DNA of 64,000 bases from Haematobia irritans (GCF_050003625.1 NC_134398.1:106063178-106127177); one strand, 5' to 3'. Positions 43,129 through 55,553 are shown, counted from the first letter of the stretch. Translations and numbers: made by a program. The notes: a model not told the origin generated them from the sequence alone.

Positions 43129-44695
43129 CGTATATGGTGATATCTTACGTCAAAGTTTGAGAGCAAACGTTGCTAAGACGAAGCAAAAAACGCTGTAAAA
43201 TTGGGTCTGAAACCTCTTTTTCCACCAAAAAAAACTATTTTTGGAAGGGTCAATTTCCCAATGGTGAAAATTGATTGAAGCGAACAATTAACAAATCTCG
43301 AAAGTGTCGTACTTGAGTAGAGGCAATCGGAAGTTATTGAAAAAAACCAAACAGATTTTTATTATGTCGAAACTTTCCACCATATACAATCCCAACAACT
43401 CGCCGCGAAAATCAAGACCGAAAAGCCAATTGAAGTGGAACAAAAGAAATGGAAGTTTCGAACAGTTCCCGAATTGGGATACCCTGTAAACAAGAGCTCC
43501 TGCTATTGGGAATCACTGCAATTTGAATACATGGGGTTTGGAATCACTGAGATTGGGACCTACTGCAGAAGGGAGCCGTAGATGAGAACCACTGTGTCAC
43601 ACACGGCTATATGTATAATTCTTTCTCACACATTACTGATATTCCAAACGACAGGTATAAACAAAAAAGAAAACAGTGAAAATTTTAAAATGTCGATTAA
43701 TCCCCAACAACTGCTGTCTACGGGTCTTTATTGAATCTTCAATTCCGAGTTAAGTTTGAGTTCATACGCAAATGGAGGTGAACGAAGGTTTCGTGTACTT
43801 GTACCACTATGTAACATTACAAGAGACGAAAAAACATTAGGGTCGGCATTAAAAACTCGCTATTTCCGGATCTCCAAATGTAGAAAAAACTTTTTTGCGT
43901 GTACCAAGAATGTATTTTGCCCAAACAAACTATGAAATCGGTTTTTGGATGAGAATACGAGATACATTTTAAAAACTTGGGACTGTATTATAGTTTTTTT
44001 TTTTCGTAGTTAGGTTTGAGTCACTTTATTCTCAACGAACATATCCACGAAACGAGAAGAAAAAAACTGTGATATGTACGGGTCGCTGAGTTGTATGTGT
44101 CACAGTAAAAGGGTTTATGTATACGTGTCATAAATTAATATGGCGAACCAACAGACGCTATCAAAAAACCGCCAAAAAGATTTTTCTCCAAATTAACAAG
44201 TGCAGCATACGGGGTCAGGCGTAAATGGACAGAACTTTCTCGCTTTTGTCGGAAAGTTGGGTCGTTAGAAGCTTCACCCGGTATCCTTAACTTGTTTGTT
44301 TAAGACACAAAAAGGGGTACTCACTTTGCTGTGTGGATTTGTTGGAGTGTGTGTCGAAAATCTCAGCAGCCGTGTTCGTGTGTTGATGTGTCTTGTGGCT
44401 GAATATGTTTTTTCCTTTTTTGTTTTTCCGTTACAACGGATTCACTGAATTCACAAATTTTTTCTCGAATGTTCTTTTTCAAATGTTGGTGAACTTTATG
44501 TTATGGGTTTATTAAAATGTCTCTTTGTTTTTTGTTGTTGTTTTGTGAACCGAACCGAAAACTCCGAATTTTTATCTTTTTGTTTTAACACGTTCACTTC
44601 CTCACTTTGCTTTTCACAAAAAACTTACTTCATCAAAGTTTGCCAATTGGTTTTTTTTGTAATTCACCATACGGTTCGAATGGACCAAAATGTTT
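43129..44695 (-). other. BeA 5' leader
   Basis: Noncoding region between gag and the putative LTR. TTTTGGTCCATTCGAACC on the minus strand next to 44695 is a plausible PBS region. ORFs at 43304-43489 and 44503-44721 (plus) have no recognisable content. Confidence 0.5.
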
Positions 44696-45230
44696 TGTTA
44701 CGAACCCTTTTTGTTCATTAATTTGATTTTCCAATTGTAAAAACACTTTAAATTAATTTCAATTTCGTTTATTGGTAAGTATCATTAGGGGGTTTATAGC
44801 AAAGTTTTCACAAGTTCAAGTGTGAGTAAGTATTGAATTAGGTTTGAATTCAAAGTTGGTAAGTAATTCAAGCTATTTACAATGTGCAATAAAATTAGAT
44901 TTAAGAAACATAAAGTGCAATATTAGGTTTTAAGTAATATTTCATTCCACAATTTTGGCTTGTAAATGTTTTAGTTTTCATGTAAACTTAGTTCAGGGTA
45001 AGTATAAGATGTATACAAACGGGTAAGTATGATGTTTTTTCACAGGTAGGTATAATGTTACAATGAGGTAAGTATATGGCAATTTCATTTAATTATTTTG
45101 TTTAAGCACTTTTATTTTCTTGTTGGTAAATGTTCACAGGTATGTATTGTTGTAATTCTATGTCTACATATTTACATATTTTCCTTTTTTTGTACACTTT
45201 TCACTAGCCACGGGGGGTTACGTACGAGGT
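44696..45230 (-). repeat. Putative BeA 5' LTR (right end unresolved)
   Basis: Plus-strand TGTTACGAACCC at 44696 would be the complement of an LTR 3' end, GGTTCGTAACA. The region 44760-45180 has several short GGTAAGTAT-type direct repeats. The 3' LTR is missing, so the outer boundary is a guess. Confidence 0.35.
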
Positions 45231-45429
45231 TGATGAGCGATGACAATTAACTGAAGTATTGATCTTTTGTTGTCACTTCAGGCATCTTGTTTGAAATTCA
45301 GCAAATTGCAACAACAACGACAGCAATAAGAGTGCATCAGGTTGATCACATACGCATACATTGAATGCAAATGAGAACAACCGTTAGATACATCATTGGT
45401 TAAAATTTTAGCACAACCAGTGTATATAC

Positions 45430-47490
45430 AAAAATTACCAAAATTATAGCACTATGCTAAACAACCGCTTTTATTTTTGAAATTGTCCATCAACTACTTA
45501 TTAGTAAAGAGGAACTAAACTTATATTTTTTCTGAAGATCCCTTTGTAATTTTTATATAAGAAAAAAAAATGGCGAACATAATGCCAAAATGATAAACAA
45601 AACACATGTCCACACATACTTCAATTGCTGCTCTCAAGGCAAAAACACATGCTGTTTTTTTTAACGTCTATTCTCTTGGTTCCCAATACACCCAGAAAAA
45701 AGTGACCCCTTCTTTAAGTTAAAATGAACTCATTGTGAAGAAAGTTGAACTTCGTATAGCGCCAAAGACATTTTTATTTGTTTGAACGATGTGATTTTCG
45801 TAGAAATTAGGAATAATGCATTCCATATATTAGTTAACATTTTCCTATATTTATATACCACTATACTACAGAATGAAAACATTTAACTAATTTGAATTCA
45901 TATATGGAATGATTTTATTGAAATTTTTTCATTCATTTCGACAAATCTTACACATTTGTGGTAAAACTTTTACTTCATAATTAGAACTGCTTACCTTCGT
46001 TTTTAAATACAATTTTATTTATTTCTATAAGCAATTTTATCTTCAATAAAAGACATGTTTTATTAATATATTGAATATATTTATTAAGGTTCAACAGCAT
46101 CGAATCTCTTTGAAATATTAATTTATTATTCCACTATTTCCAATTTCCGTGTGATATTATCAACTGTAAAACGCACTTTTTCTTCTTCTTGTACTTTTCA
46201 CATTTAATAAGTTGCTGCCTAACGATTTTGTCCTCCTTTTACAATTTCAATACCTACAAATATAAAAAATCATAAAACATTTTTGTTGCAAAAGGTTAGC
46301 GTCACTGAATATTAGCTGATAATTGAAGATTCCAAAATGAAGACAAATGAAAGGGTTGTTATTCTGCTGGTGTTTTCTTTCTTTATACACTATCACGAAC
46401 ATTGATAGATTTATTAAAAAAAAACGAAATTTTTTCTCACTAATTTAAAATAACAAATATTTTATATATTTTATTTGTTATTTATTATATTATTTTACCA
46501 TATTATTTTTTAACAATCTCTCCGCATACCAAAACAACGCGATTCCAACTAAAAAACCAACCGACGCGCAAATATATCGATTACACCCACGCGCAAACAC
46601 ATCGATTACGATGACAGGTATCGATTACAGGTAGACAATAGAAATGTAGGAAAATTTCCTATATTCTAACATGTGTGTTTCCTTAAGTTTTGAAAGGATT
46701 GCATACTTCTTAGTACGAATGAACTAAAATATTTTTCTATGCCAAGTGTTGTTCGTATGTATGAAAAACTTTCTATTATAAAGGAAGTCGCAATTATCAT
46801 TTTATAAGAAATTTTACTAATTTTGAGGAAACTTGGTTTTAGTTCGGTTTTTGTTTATTTTTACGAATGCTTTGTTATCGGTGAATAAAATTTTCTTTTT
46901 CAGTAGTAAATTCTTATACCCAGCGAAGAAAATAGTATGAGTAAAATTCCATGCCTTATTCTAGTTAATGAACTAATCCTAACTGCTTACAGTTTAGGAT
47001 TTTTTTACTGAAACGAGTAAATTTTATTATTTTTCACAAAAATTTACCTTAATGGAAATAAAATGGATAAACTATATTGATGAAAATTTTTTCCTTTAGT
47101 TTCGAAGGCACTTTTTTCTGGGTGTATATTCTCTATTCTCTTTACTCCGAATACGCAATTTAATATTCAAATTAAATAATATTTAGACTTAAGCATATCA
47201 AATTTTTGGCGAGGCCTTATAAACGTGCCAAGCGCATAGCCAAAACAAATGAACACATAAAACAGTTTTTCGAAACAACACAGAAATTGGTCTCTTTTCA
47301 TTCTCTCGCTGTGTTATGTTGATATCTTTCGTCAACCCTCCCGGTTTCCATCTCTAATTCTTTCTCTATTCTCTCTCTCTCTCTCTGTCGCTCCCTGAAT
47401 AAAATATCCCAACATACATATGTTTATCCGAAATTTGTAAATTTATATATGTTTACATTCACACATATTATTTTTATGAAACAGTGTAGT
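45430..47490. repeat. TaA5: degenerate TaA relative, split by TaB
   Basis: Parts at 45440-45688 and 47127-47480 resemble inner parts of TaA4: GCTTTTATTTT...TCATTAATAAAGAGGA near 38760-38825, GAAGATCCCTTTAAT near 39410, AAATTTTTGGCGAAG near 39630. Ends are not identifiable. It includes a short CT run at 47361-47388. Confidence 0.55.
45689..47124. mobile_element. TaB: second TA-target element (1436 bp)
   Basis: Ends are inverted repeats CACCCAGAAAAAAGTG, flanked by TA (45687-45688, 47125-47126). AT-rich interior with no ORF of note. Same target and CAC start as TaA but different sequence. Confidence 0.85.
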
Positions 47491-47860
47491 TTACCAAATA
47501 ATTTTTTTCATTCTTTACATTTGATGAGAAGTGACTTATGTAACATATTTTGATCTGCCGAAATCGGAAATGAAGTTTAATTTTTTTTTATGGAACAGTT
47601 TTTGAGGTATCCCGTTATTTTTAGTTTTTCGGCCTTTTTCACTAAACAAATCATATATCGAGCTAGATTGCATCGTTGTTGGTATTTGAATGCAAGGTAT
47701 TGAGATAACGAACAAAGTGTATAATTGGATCTGTAATAAGTTATGTGGTTCAAAATATATCGTTGAAAATAGGGCGAATTAAAAACAATCGTGTTTTACA
47801 ATGACTCTGCGCCGACGGAAAAGTATAAAGTGTGGCATCACTGATTTTTATGCAATATTT
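47491..47860. other. No recognised feature
   Basis: AT-rich sequence without ORFs or clear repeats. Confidence 0.5.
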
Positions 47861-47861
47861 T

Positions 47862-49172
47862 TATACCCTGCGCCACACTGTGGAACAGGGTATTATAAGT
47901 TAGTGCAGGGTATTATAAGTTAGTGCATATGTGTGCATATGCAACACCCAGAAGGAGACGAGATAGACACATGGTGTCTTTGGCAAAAATGCTCAGGGTG
48001 GGCTCCTGAGTCGATATAGCCATGTCCGTCTGTCCGTGAACACATTTTTGTAATCAAAGTTTAGGTCGCAGTTTTAGTCCAATCGACTTCAAATTTGGCA
48101 CAACTATGTGTTTTGGCTCAGAATAGAACCCTATTGATTTTGGAAGAAATCGGTTCAGATTTAGATATAGCTCCCATATATATATATTTCGTCCGATATG
48201 GACTTATATGGCCCCAGAAGCCAGACTTTTACCCTAATTTGCTTAAAATTTTGCACAAGAAGAACAATTTGTACTATAGTCAAGTGTGCCAAATTTTATT
48301 GAAATCGGTTCAGATTTAGATATAGCTCCCATATATATTTTTCGCCCGATATGGACTAATACGGTCCCAGAAGCCAGAGTTTTACCCCAATTTGGTTGAA
48401 ATTTTGCACTAGGAGTATAATTAGTAGTGTAGTCAAGTGTGACAAATTTTATTGAAATCGGTTCAGATTTAGATATAGCTCCCATATATATCGTTCGCCC
48501 GATTTATACTCATATGACCACAGTGGCCAACCTTTTACTCCGATTTAATTGAAATTTTGCACAGGGAGAAGAATTAGCATTGTAGATATGCGTGCCAAAT
48601 TTGGTTGAAATCGGTTCAGATTTAGATATAGCTCCCATATATAGCTTTCGCCCGATTTACACTCATATGACCACAGAGGCCAATTTTTTCTCCGATTTAG
48701 TTGAAATTTTGCACAGGGAGTAGAATTAGCATTGTAGCTATGCGTGCCAAATTTGTTTGAAATCGGTTCAGATTTAGATATATCTCCGATATATAGCTTT
48801 CGCCCGATTTACACTCATATGACCACAGAGGCCAATTTTTTTGCTCCGATTTAGTTGAAATTTTGCACAGGGAGTAGTATTAGCATTGTTGCTAAAATTG
48901 CTTCAGATTTAAATGTTTCCCATATTTTTTTACTAACATTGTGTTCCACTCTAGTGCATTAGCCTTAAATTTTGAGTCTATAGATTTTGTAGAAGTCTAT
49001 CAAATTCTGTCCAGATCGAGTGATATTTAAATGTATGTATTTGGGACAAACCTTTATATATAGGCCCCAACACATTTGACGGATGTGATATGGTATCGAA
49101 AATTTAGATCTACAAAGTGGTGCAGGGTATAATATAGTCGGCCCCGCCCGACTTTAGACTTTCCTAACTTGT
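47862..49172. mobile_element. Dispersed repeat with inverted ends and ~154 bp internal units
   Basis: Near the left end TATACCCTGCGCCAC (47862-47876) is matched by inverted GTGGTGCAGGGTATA at 49117-49131. Internal units start GAAATCGGTTCAGATTTAG at about 48145, 48301, 48455, 48607 and 48760, with a decayed one at 48895, so the period is 152-156 bp. Noncoding; ORFs at 48095-48319 and 48243-48485 are repeat artefacts. I know this repeat type as widespread in calyptrate flies but cannot name it. Confidence 0.75.
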
Positions 49173-49284
49173 TATAATTGTTTTATTTCCGAGTGTCTAC
49201 CGTTATAATAAAAAAACCCCTTAGTATTTTTAATATTTTGCATTACATATTATTTTATATGAAATTAGTCAATATTTTTATTTT

Positions 49285-49960
49285 TATACCCACCACCATA
49301 GAATGGTGACCTTCCTTAAAGGAAGGTCAAAATCTTTGGATCCAAGTAAACTTTTTTTTTGAGTGCAGGCAGGTCAAGTTCGAAGATGGGCTATATCGGT
49401 CCAGGTTTTGTTATAGTCCCCATATAAACCGACCTCCCGATTTGGGGTCTTGGGCTTATAGAAATCGTAGTTTTTATCCAATTTGCCTGAAATTTGAAAT
49501 ATAGAGGTATTTTATGACCATAAAGAGGTGTGCCAAAAATGGTGAGCATCGGTCAATTTTTTGGTGTGGTCTCCATATAAACCGACCTCCCGATTTGGGG
49601 GCTTGGGCTTAGGTTAGGTGGCAGCCCAATGTATCAGGCCCACTTAGACTATTCAGTCCATTGTGATACCACATTGGTGAACTTCTCTCTTATCACTGAG
49701 TGGTGCCCGATTCCATGTCATGCTCAATGACAAGGGACCTCCTTTTTATAGCAGAGTCCGAACGGCGTTCCACATTGCAGTGAAACCACTCAGAAATGTC
49801 ACCAGCATTACTGAGGTGGGATAATCCACCGCTGAAAAACTTTTTGGTGTTCGGTCGAAGCAGGAATCGAACCCACGACCTTGTGTATGCGAGGCGGGCT
49901 TGCTAACCATTGCACCACGGTGGCTCCCTGGGGTCTTGGGCTTATAGAAACCGTAGTTTA
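49285..49960. repeat. Dispersed repeat of the 33800-34412 family, split by SnA
   Basis: Starts TTATACCCACCACCATAGAATGG and contains CCGACCTCCCGATTTGGGG blocks in ~150 bp units. SINE SnA sits inside a GGGG(C/T)CTTGGGCTT sequence duplicated at both its ends. Confidence 0.75.
49611..49928 (-). mobile_element. SnA: tRNA-derived SINE with a LINE-like 3' tail
   Basis: 318 bp. The minus-strand head is GGGAGCCACCGTGGTGCAAT with A box TGGTGCAATGG and B box GGTTCGATTCC (49863-49873, complement), then CTGCTTCGACCGAAC. The 3' end (49611-49675) matches the LnA-D 3' UTR: GGTTAGGTGGCAGCCC, then a shared block ending ATTCAGTCCATTGTGATACC. TSDs of about 13 bp (GGGG-C/T-CTTGGGCTT) flank it at 49597-49610 and 49929-49942. 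It probably uses the LnC-type enzyme for copying. Confidence 0.88.
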
Positions 49961-51755
49961 TAACAATAAAGTAGAAGTAGAGAAATTGGTCTATATGAAT
50001 TGGGCTCGTGTGGCGTTTTCCAGCAATTTGGAATATATTTAATTTTTAAGACGGCGTTCATAACTGTGGTTAAACGAATAAATCCATGGTATGGTAAATT
50101 TCTTAAGATATCACCCCTTAATTTTATCAAAACCGCCAGATTTTTTGACCTTGATTTGATTCACTGCATCATAAACTTCTTTAATTATTATTTTATCAAA
50201 CGGTTGCTCGCTAATTGCACAGTTATCTATTTGATGTTGGAGATTTTGTCCTGTATTGTTTGTTTGAAGAATTTGGAAAGGTCAAGTGGAGATTATTTGC
50301 AAATTCTGTCGGCTTTTCGATACTGCTTTTGGCCCATTGTCCGTTCCCTTTTAGTATTACGACGTTCTGTACAAATGTTTCATTTTTTAATTTTGTTGCC
50401 TTCCAGAGAGAATAGTCAGAGTTTTCATTGGGACATAGATTGGACACATACTTGTGGCATGTTCTGTCATTATATTGTTTTATTAATCTGCTAATTTTTT
50501 TGGTAGCATTGTTTAACACTCTTTTATTCTCAGGTGATCGCGTTTGTTGCCATTTTTCTAGAGTTGGGTAGTTCCGGAGCGAACTAGCTCTTTGGAACTA
50601 TTCCGTGGCTGGAACTAAATGAATTGGATCCGATACCTTTACTCTTTCAGCTCATCAGTTCCTTATATTCATTTCGTTGTGTACTCATTCCATTTCTTTC
50701 GCTCTTTATGACAACAGCTCTCACTTAAATTGAAGTTGCCAGATCCTTAATAAAGATATCGAAAGTGTTCCAACCTAAATATCAATACCAACATGCTTTA
50801 CAAAAATTATGTAAATAAGCAAAACCTGTACAATGCGGAAGAGTATTTTACGCAATAGAAACATATCATAAACGAAAGGCGAACTCTTTTGGTCTAAAGT
50901 CGACAAAATAATTTTTTACATAGTAACTTTTGATTTTCTCTATGAAAAAAATTTAAACACGATATTTCTAAAATAAATGTAGATCTTTGTATTAGTATTG
51001 ATCACTGAAAATTTTTCTACAGAGCTATACCATTATCTAATTTTAATTATACAAAATTTTTATTATACAAATTAATGTTCAAGAAATTTTACTAAATTCT
51101 TGTGAACTTTTATGTTTTACTTAAATTTAGTGTTCGTGCTTTTTATTTTCTTGCGGAGCTAAAAGAAAATGTCCATATATGTGATTCTTTAAGCACTTTC
51201 CTTATCCGGATCCAAAAGGAGCTGTGGAACTAAATGATGGAACTAGTTCCTTTTTAGGAGCGGATCTAAAAAGACCGATCACTTTAGTGAGCCGGGATCG
51301 CCCAACTCTACATTTTTCATTACCTTTCGTTTAAAACTTACTTGATTTAGTCAATCAGATCGGGAACTTTCGACACGTCTGTTGGCCAGTACGTTGGCTT
51401 ACCGGTTGATATTACTGTACATCCAGTATTCATGAGTGCGCGATGTAGTTCTCTAGCCTTTGGTGTGGTCAATCTAGTTGTACTTGGAATTCGTCTACAG
51501 ATATTGTATTTTCAAGCCAATATTAAATTGAAGTTTTAATAATAAAGGCACTTCCTAACCTAACCCCCTCCTCTTGTGGTGTTACTTGGATGGGGTGTAT
51601 GAAATATATCGTAGTCTTTAATTTTCACGAATGAATCTTTAACAAAATGTGTCTCGCTTATGACACATATATCAATATTTTTTCATATAAGATGTATCGA
51701 AATTCATTTATGTGTTTTAAGATTCCATTTGCATTCCACTGCATAATTTTTATTA
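49955..51755 (-). pseudogene. JkA: Jockey-like LINE ORF2 fragment
   Basis: Minus strand. The N-terminus near 51745 reads MQWNANGIL, the start of an APE endonuclease, with SETHFVKD and later GKPTYWPTDVSKVPDLID (about 51345-51410). After a gap comes LEKWQQTRSPENKR, SLWKATK and the RT start SYRPISLL (about 49960). Frameshifts and internal deletions are frequent. A hAT-like MITE, HaC, lies within it. It abuts LnD on the right. Confidence 0.8.
50559..51310. mobile_element. HaC: hAT-like MITE (752 bp)
   Basis: TAGAGTTGGG at the left and CCCAACTCTA at the right form terminal inverted repeats. A perfect 8 bp TSD, CATTTTTC, is at 50551-50558 and 51311-51318. Inside, palindrome-rich GGAACTA/TAGTTCC motifs are near both ends. 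No transposase. Confidence 0.88.
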
Positions 51756-51853
51756 AAGTCTGCATCTATTAACGGACTTTTTTTAATAGCGGACTAACTC
51801 ATCGTAATAAGTACCTACTACGAATTTCAAATGTGGTGGGATAATAAGCCACC

Positions 51854-52990
51854 ATGCAGCGAAATTCAAAGTCATCCACTGGGTTACTAACTTCAGGGCC
51901 CAGTGGACGGGTATCGATTGGAGTTATAAATTTGGGCAATGACCAAGAGTTGTCGACCTGTAGTAGTCTAACCTTTTCTAAGGTAACGACATCAAAAGGA
52001 GGTAATCCCTCACGAAAGAGATTCAAGGAACGCAGAAATGCTTCGTTTATCCTAAAGAAATTAGGATCAGTCGACCCAAGCACGTTGTCGGCTAAACAAA
52101 GTGATTCCTTAAAATGGGCTCAAGGAATTATTGAAGCTGGAAAAAAAGAACGATCCCCGGATGAGCTGCCATCCTCCAAAAGGGATCAAAGATCGTTTGC
52201 CTCAGTTGCTAAAGACAGCCTTGTGATGGCTATCATTAATATAGAGGCATTGGACGATATGGTTCCAAAGCAAAAATGGGGGGAAATTGAGAATGCTTTG
52301 TCTGGCCTCTATTCACAGGTGCTGGAAAAGTTTCCCGGCCCAGATCCTCGACACCAAGAGCTCGGTATGAAGGACGATTTAAGCTAGTCGCATTTGAGGA
52401 CCAGAGGTCTATAGAATGTTTTAAAGCTGCTTTGATACTAATTGGTGAAGTTTGGGAAGGATGTGCTCTAGAGTCAGTCGAGAAGAAAGATATACCGGCT
52501 AGACCAAGAGCACATGCGTGGATACCTGCAAACCCTCCTGACCCTGAATTTATTTTAAATAAACTGAAACAATGCAGTCCAGATCTTCCAACAACTGATT
52601 GGAAGGTTGGCCGTTTGGATGAAGTAGAGGGACCAAGGCGGCATGCAGTGTTTATATTGAACACTCAGTCTTTGCCGCATCTATCAAAGTCGCAGGGCCG
52701 TGTATGTTATGGCTTTCATTACATCCAAATGAAGGTATATAAAAACGATCAGCTAAAGGATTCGGAAATGGACAATCCTCTGAATGAATCAGAAATAAGC
52801 GGATCCTCTTGCGAAGTCGAGGGTGATACCAAAGATGCAGACATGGATAGACACCATATGCTAGAGGAGGTTTCTATAGCCTCAAAGCTCACCAAAGTTG
52901 AACCTATGGTTATTGCGAGAGTTACCGAGATCTCTGAAGAGGACATCGATTGAAACGGCTGATGTGACGGTTGTTGATAATCTCGATGGT
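51854..52990 (+). pseudogene. LnD ORF1
   Basis: Starts MQRNSKSS at ATG 51854. It matches LnC ORF1 with GSVDPSTLSAKQSDS uninterrupted, and shows that the TGA in LnC replaced Gly. A frameshift at about 52375-52430 separates the first 177 codons from VEKKDIPARPRAHAWIPANP... The acidic C-terminus ends near ETADVTVVDNLDG, where it fuses to RT. Confidence 0.85.
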
Positions 52991-53694
52991 CCTATAAACA
53001 ACCTTCTGGTTTCCCTAGAAAGAGAAAGGATAAAAGTGGTGGCATACGCAGATGATGTGGCGCTAGCAGTCAGGGGAAAATTCCCATCTACAATCAGTTA
53101 TATTATAATATACCGAGAGTCCTCCGGATGACTGAGAAATGGGCGAAAGATAATGATCTTGGGGTAAATCCTGCAAAGACAGAACTAGTCATGTACTGCA
53201 AAGATCGCAAAACTTCCATTGTTAAGCCCATATCCTTAGGGGTATTGAAATTCCCTTTGGTGAGTGTGCAAAATACCTTGGCGTTATTTTGGACAGGAAG
53301 CTGAACTTTAAGCTTAATATTCAAGAAAGGGCGAGGAAAGCAACGGTAACTTTGTACTCGTGCAAACAGGCAATAGGAAAAAAGTGGGAACTAAAACCAA
53401 AAATTGTGCATTGGCTATACACGGCAATGGTTAGACATATAATGCAATATGTTGTTGTAGTCTGGTGGCCGGCACTTCACCAGTCGACAAATTTAGACAA
53501 AGTTCAGCGTATGGCGTGCTTGTGTATCTCAGGCGCATTCAGCAAGACAGGAATAAATTCCCTTAATGTCATGCTGAATCTATTGCCTTTAGACATTTAG
53601 ACCAAACAGTCAGCTGCCACAACGCCTGTGCGGTGCGCGGAAAAATGTTACGGTCACAGTTCGGTCCTCAAAATAATGCCAGATGTGCCTAACA
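52991..53694 (+). pseudogene. LnD ORF2 RT part
   Basis: Begins INNLLVSLERERIKVVAYAD, keeps the YADD box, then PAKTELVMYCKD, KYLGVILDRKLNF and the thumb. Short indels break the frame at about 53100-53110 and 53245. It is interrupted by MaA. Confidence 0.85.
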
Positions 53695-53696
53695 TA

Positions 53697-54705
53697 CGAG
53701 GGCAGTTCGGAAACTTCTTAGGTATAAACAAAAAAAGTTAAGTGTTTCGGAAACCTCCATCTCTGTTTTGAAAACATATAGAAACAGGTGTTCAAAAAAG
53801 ACGCATACACAACTTTTTTAATATGGAAAAATTAGAAATGCGTGCAGTCATTAAATATTTACATAAAAAAGGTTTATCGGGACAAGAAATTCATAATGGT
53901 ATGGTGAATGTGTTAGGTGAAAGTGTTCCTTCATATGCAACGGTAAAAAATTGGGTTGCTGAATTTAAACCGCATTTGTTAACAGTCGATCAAAAACGCA
54001 TAAGAATGAACATTTCTCAAGCTTGTTTGGATCGTTTTAAGCGAAATAAAATGGATTTTAAGCGTCGTTTCATAACTGTTGATGAGACATGGATCCACCA
54101 CTATACTCCAGAGACAAAAGAACAATCCAAACAATGGACTGTAGCCGGAGGAAGTGCCCCAAAGAAGGCAATTCAATCGGCTGGTAAGGTTATGGCAACG
54201 GGGTTTTGGGACTTCAAAGGTATTGTATTGATTGAATATCTGCAAAAGGGTGAAACAATAAATTCGGAGTACTATTGCAACCTTTTGAATCAATTAAATG
54301 TACAAATTCGAGAAAAACGTCCTGGCTTACAACACAAAAAAATAATTTTTCATCAAGACAACGCACCAGCGCACAAGAATGTTTTAACTATGGCTAAAAT
54401 CAACGAATTAAAGTACGAGTTGCTTGACCACCCACCTTATTCTCCTGATATAGCTCCCAGTGACTTTTACTTGTTCCCAAATCTAAAAAATCCTTGCTGG
54501 CAAGCGTTTTACCTCAAAGTCAGATGCAAACCACTATTTTGAAGATCTTGAGGAAAACTATTTTAATCAAGAGATAGGTTTGCTAGAAAAGCGTTGGACT
54601 AAGTGTATTGAAGTTTCAGGAGATTGTATTGAAAAGTAAAAATATTTTTGAAAAACTATCTACTCTCTTTTATTGATAGGCTAAGACGTTTTCGAACCGC
54701 CCTCG
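53697..54705 (+). mobile_element. MaA: mariner element (1009 bp)
   Basis: Terminal inverted repeats begin CGAGGGC(A/G)GTTCGRAAAC. Both ends are flanked by TA (53695-53696, 54706-54707), which rejoin into LINE sequence CCTAAC-TA-GTGGATTAT. It contains one decayed transposase gene. Confidence 0.92.
53823..54640 (+). pseudogene. MaA mariner transposase, deleted and frameshifted
   Basis: The N-terminal helix-turn-helix starts MEKLEMRAVIKYLHKKG. After KNWVAEFK the sequence jumps to PHLLTVDQK, the usual WVPHLLT linker, so roughly 80-90 residues with the second DNA-binding helix are missing. The catalytic core keeps DETWIHHY (Asp 1), HQDNAPAH (Asp 2) and PPYSPDIAPSDFYLFP (Asp 3), the DD34D pattern of mariner. 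A one-base indel near 54490 breaks the C-terminus, which continues in another frame to TAA about 54638. Confidence 0.9.
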
Positions 54706-55525
54706 TAGTGGATTATAATTTGGCGAGACCACTTTTTGACAAAAAGTTTGAAACTCTAATTCCAACAGTTAAGCATGGTGAAATATTAGCAATAAGAGAG
54801 GTGGCGAATTGGCTAAGAAATAATGTTCCAAAATATGGTGGCATTAATATATACTGTGACAGTCAACCTGCATTAAATTCCTTGGACTCTGTGTTCCTTA
54901 ACTCGAAATCGGCCATCGACTACCGCAAATCTCTCAATGAGATGGCTGAGTATCACAATATTAATCTAATATGGGTGCCTGGCCATAGGAACATACTGGG
55001 GAACTGCGAAGCGGATGAGTTGGCAAGGCTAGGGACTACCTTACATATTCCAGGGGAACTAGAATCTGTTGGTATGCCCCTGGCTACCTGCAAGCTCATA
55101 CTGCATGAGAAGACTCTTACGATGGCAAATGTTCAATGGGAGAATTGCAAGGGTTGTAACGACACCAAGCAAATATGGCCCATTTAAACTTAAACCGCTC
55201 ACTAGATGTGCTAGTGTTCTCGAGACGTCAGGTATCACTCCTGATATCTGCTGATAGGTGATTTTGCAAAAACTATTGGCGCGAGCTGTCATGATGCGGA
55301 GGAAAAGGAATCAATTAAACACCTCTTGTGTGAGTGTCCATCATTTTGTGTAAGGCGTAACGAAGACGTTAATGTTAACCTGGCAGTCTGCTAACGTTTT
55401 TGGAACAATCTGGTTGGTTCAACAGAAGAAAATAATCGAGAAGGTTCAGCGGTTAAAACTAGAAGTGCCCATATGTAATAGGTACTTTTAGTTAATGTGG
55501 TATCACAATGAACTGAATTGGCGTC
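54706..55525 (+). pseudogene. LnD ORF2 RNase H, C-terminus and 3' UTR
   Basis: After MaA the LINE continues with LFDKKFETLIP, then a deletion removes the TDGSKL box. RNase H resumes at GEILAIREVANWL, with CDSQPALNSLDS and WVPGHRNILGNCEADELA. The knuckle region is broken near 55250-55380. The 3' UTR runs to about 55525. Confidence 0.85.
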
Positions 55526-55553
55526 GAACGTTGATATTTTTTGAGAGTGATCA

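Larger units (their letters stand above)
51768..55525 (+). mobile_element. LnD: internally deleted LINE of the LnA-C family, carrying a mariner
   Basis: The 5' part resembles LnC 24243-24330 (AACGGAC...AATAGCGGA...). The 3' part matches the LnC 3' UTR up to GTATCACAATGAACTGAA (about 55525) but lacks the AACCT tail. More diverged than LnA-C. ORF1 is joined almost directly to the middle of RT at about 52990, so the endonuclease and RT start are missing. Confidence 0.88.

Noticed and set aside
48100..48900. Regular repeats considered as a CRISPR-like array or satellite
   Set aside because: Eukaryotic context, units of about 154 bp without repeat/spacer alternation, and inverted ends of a dispersed element.
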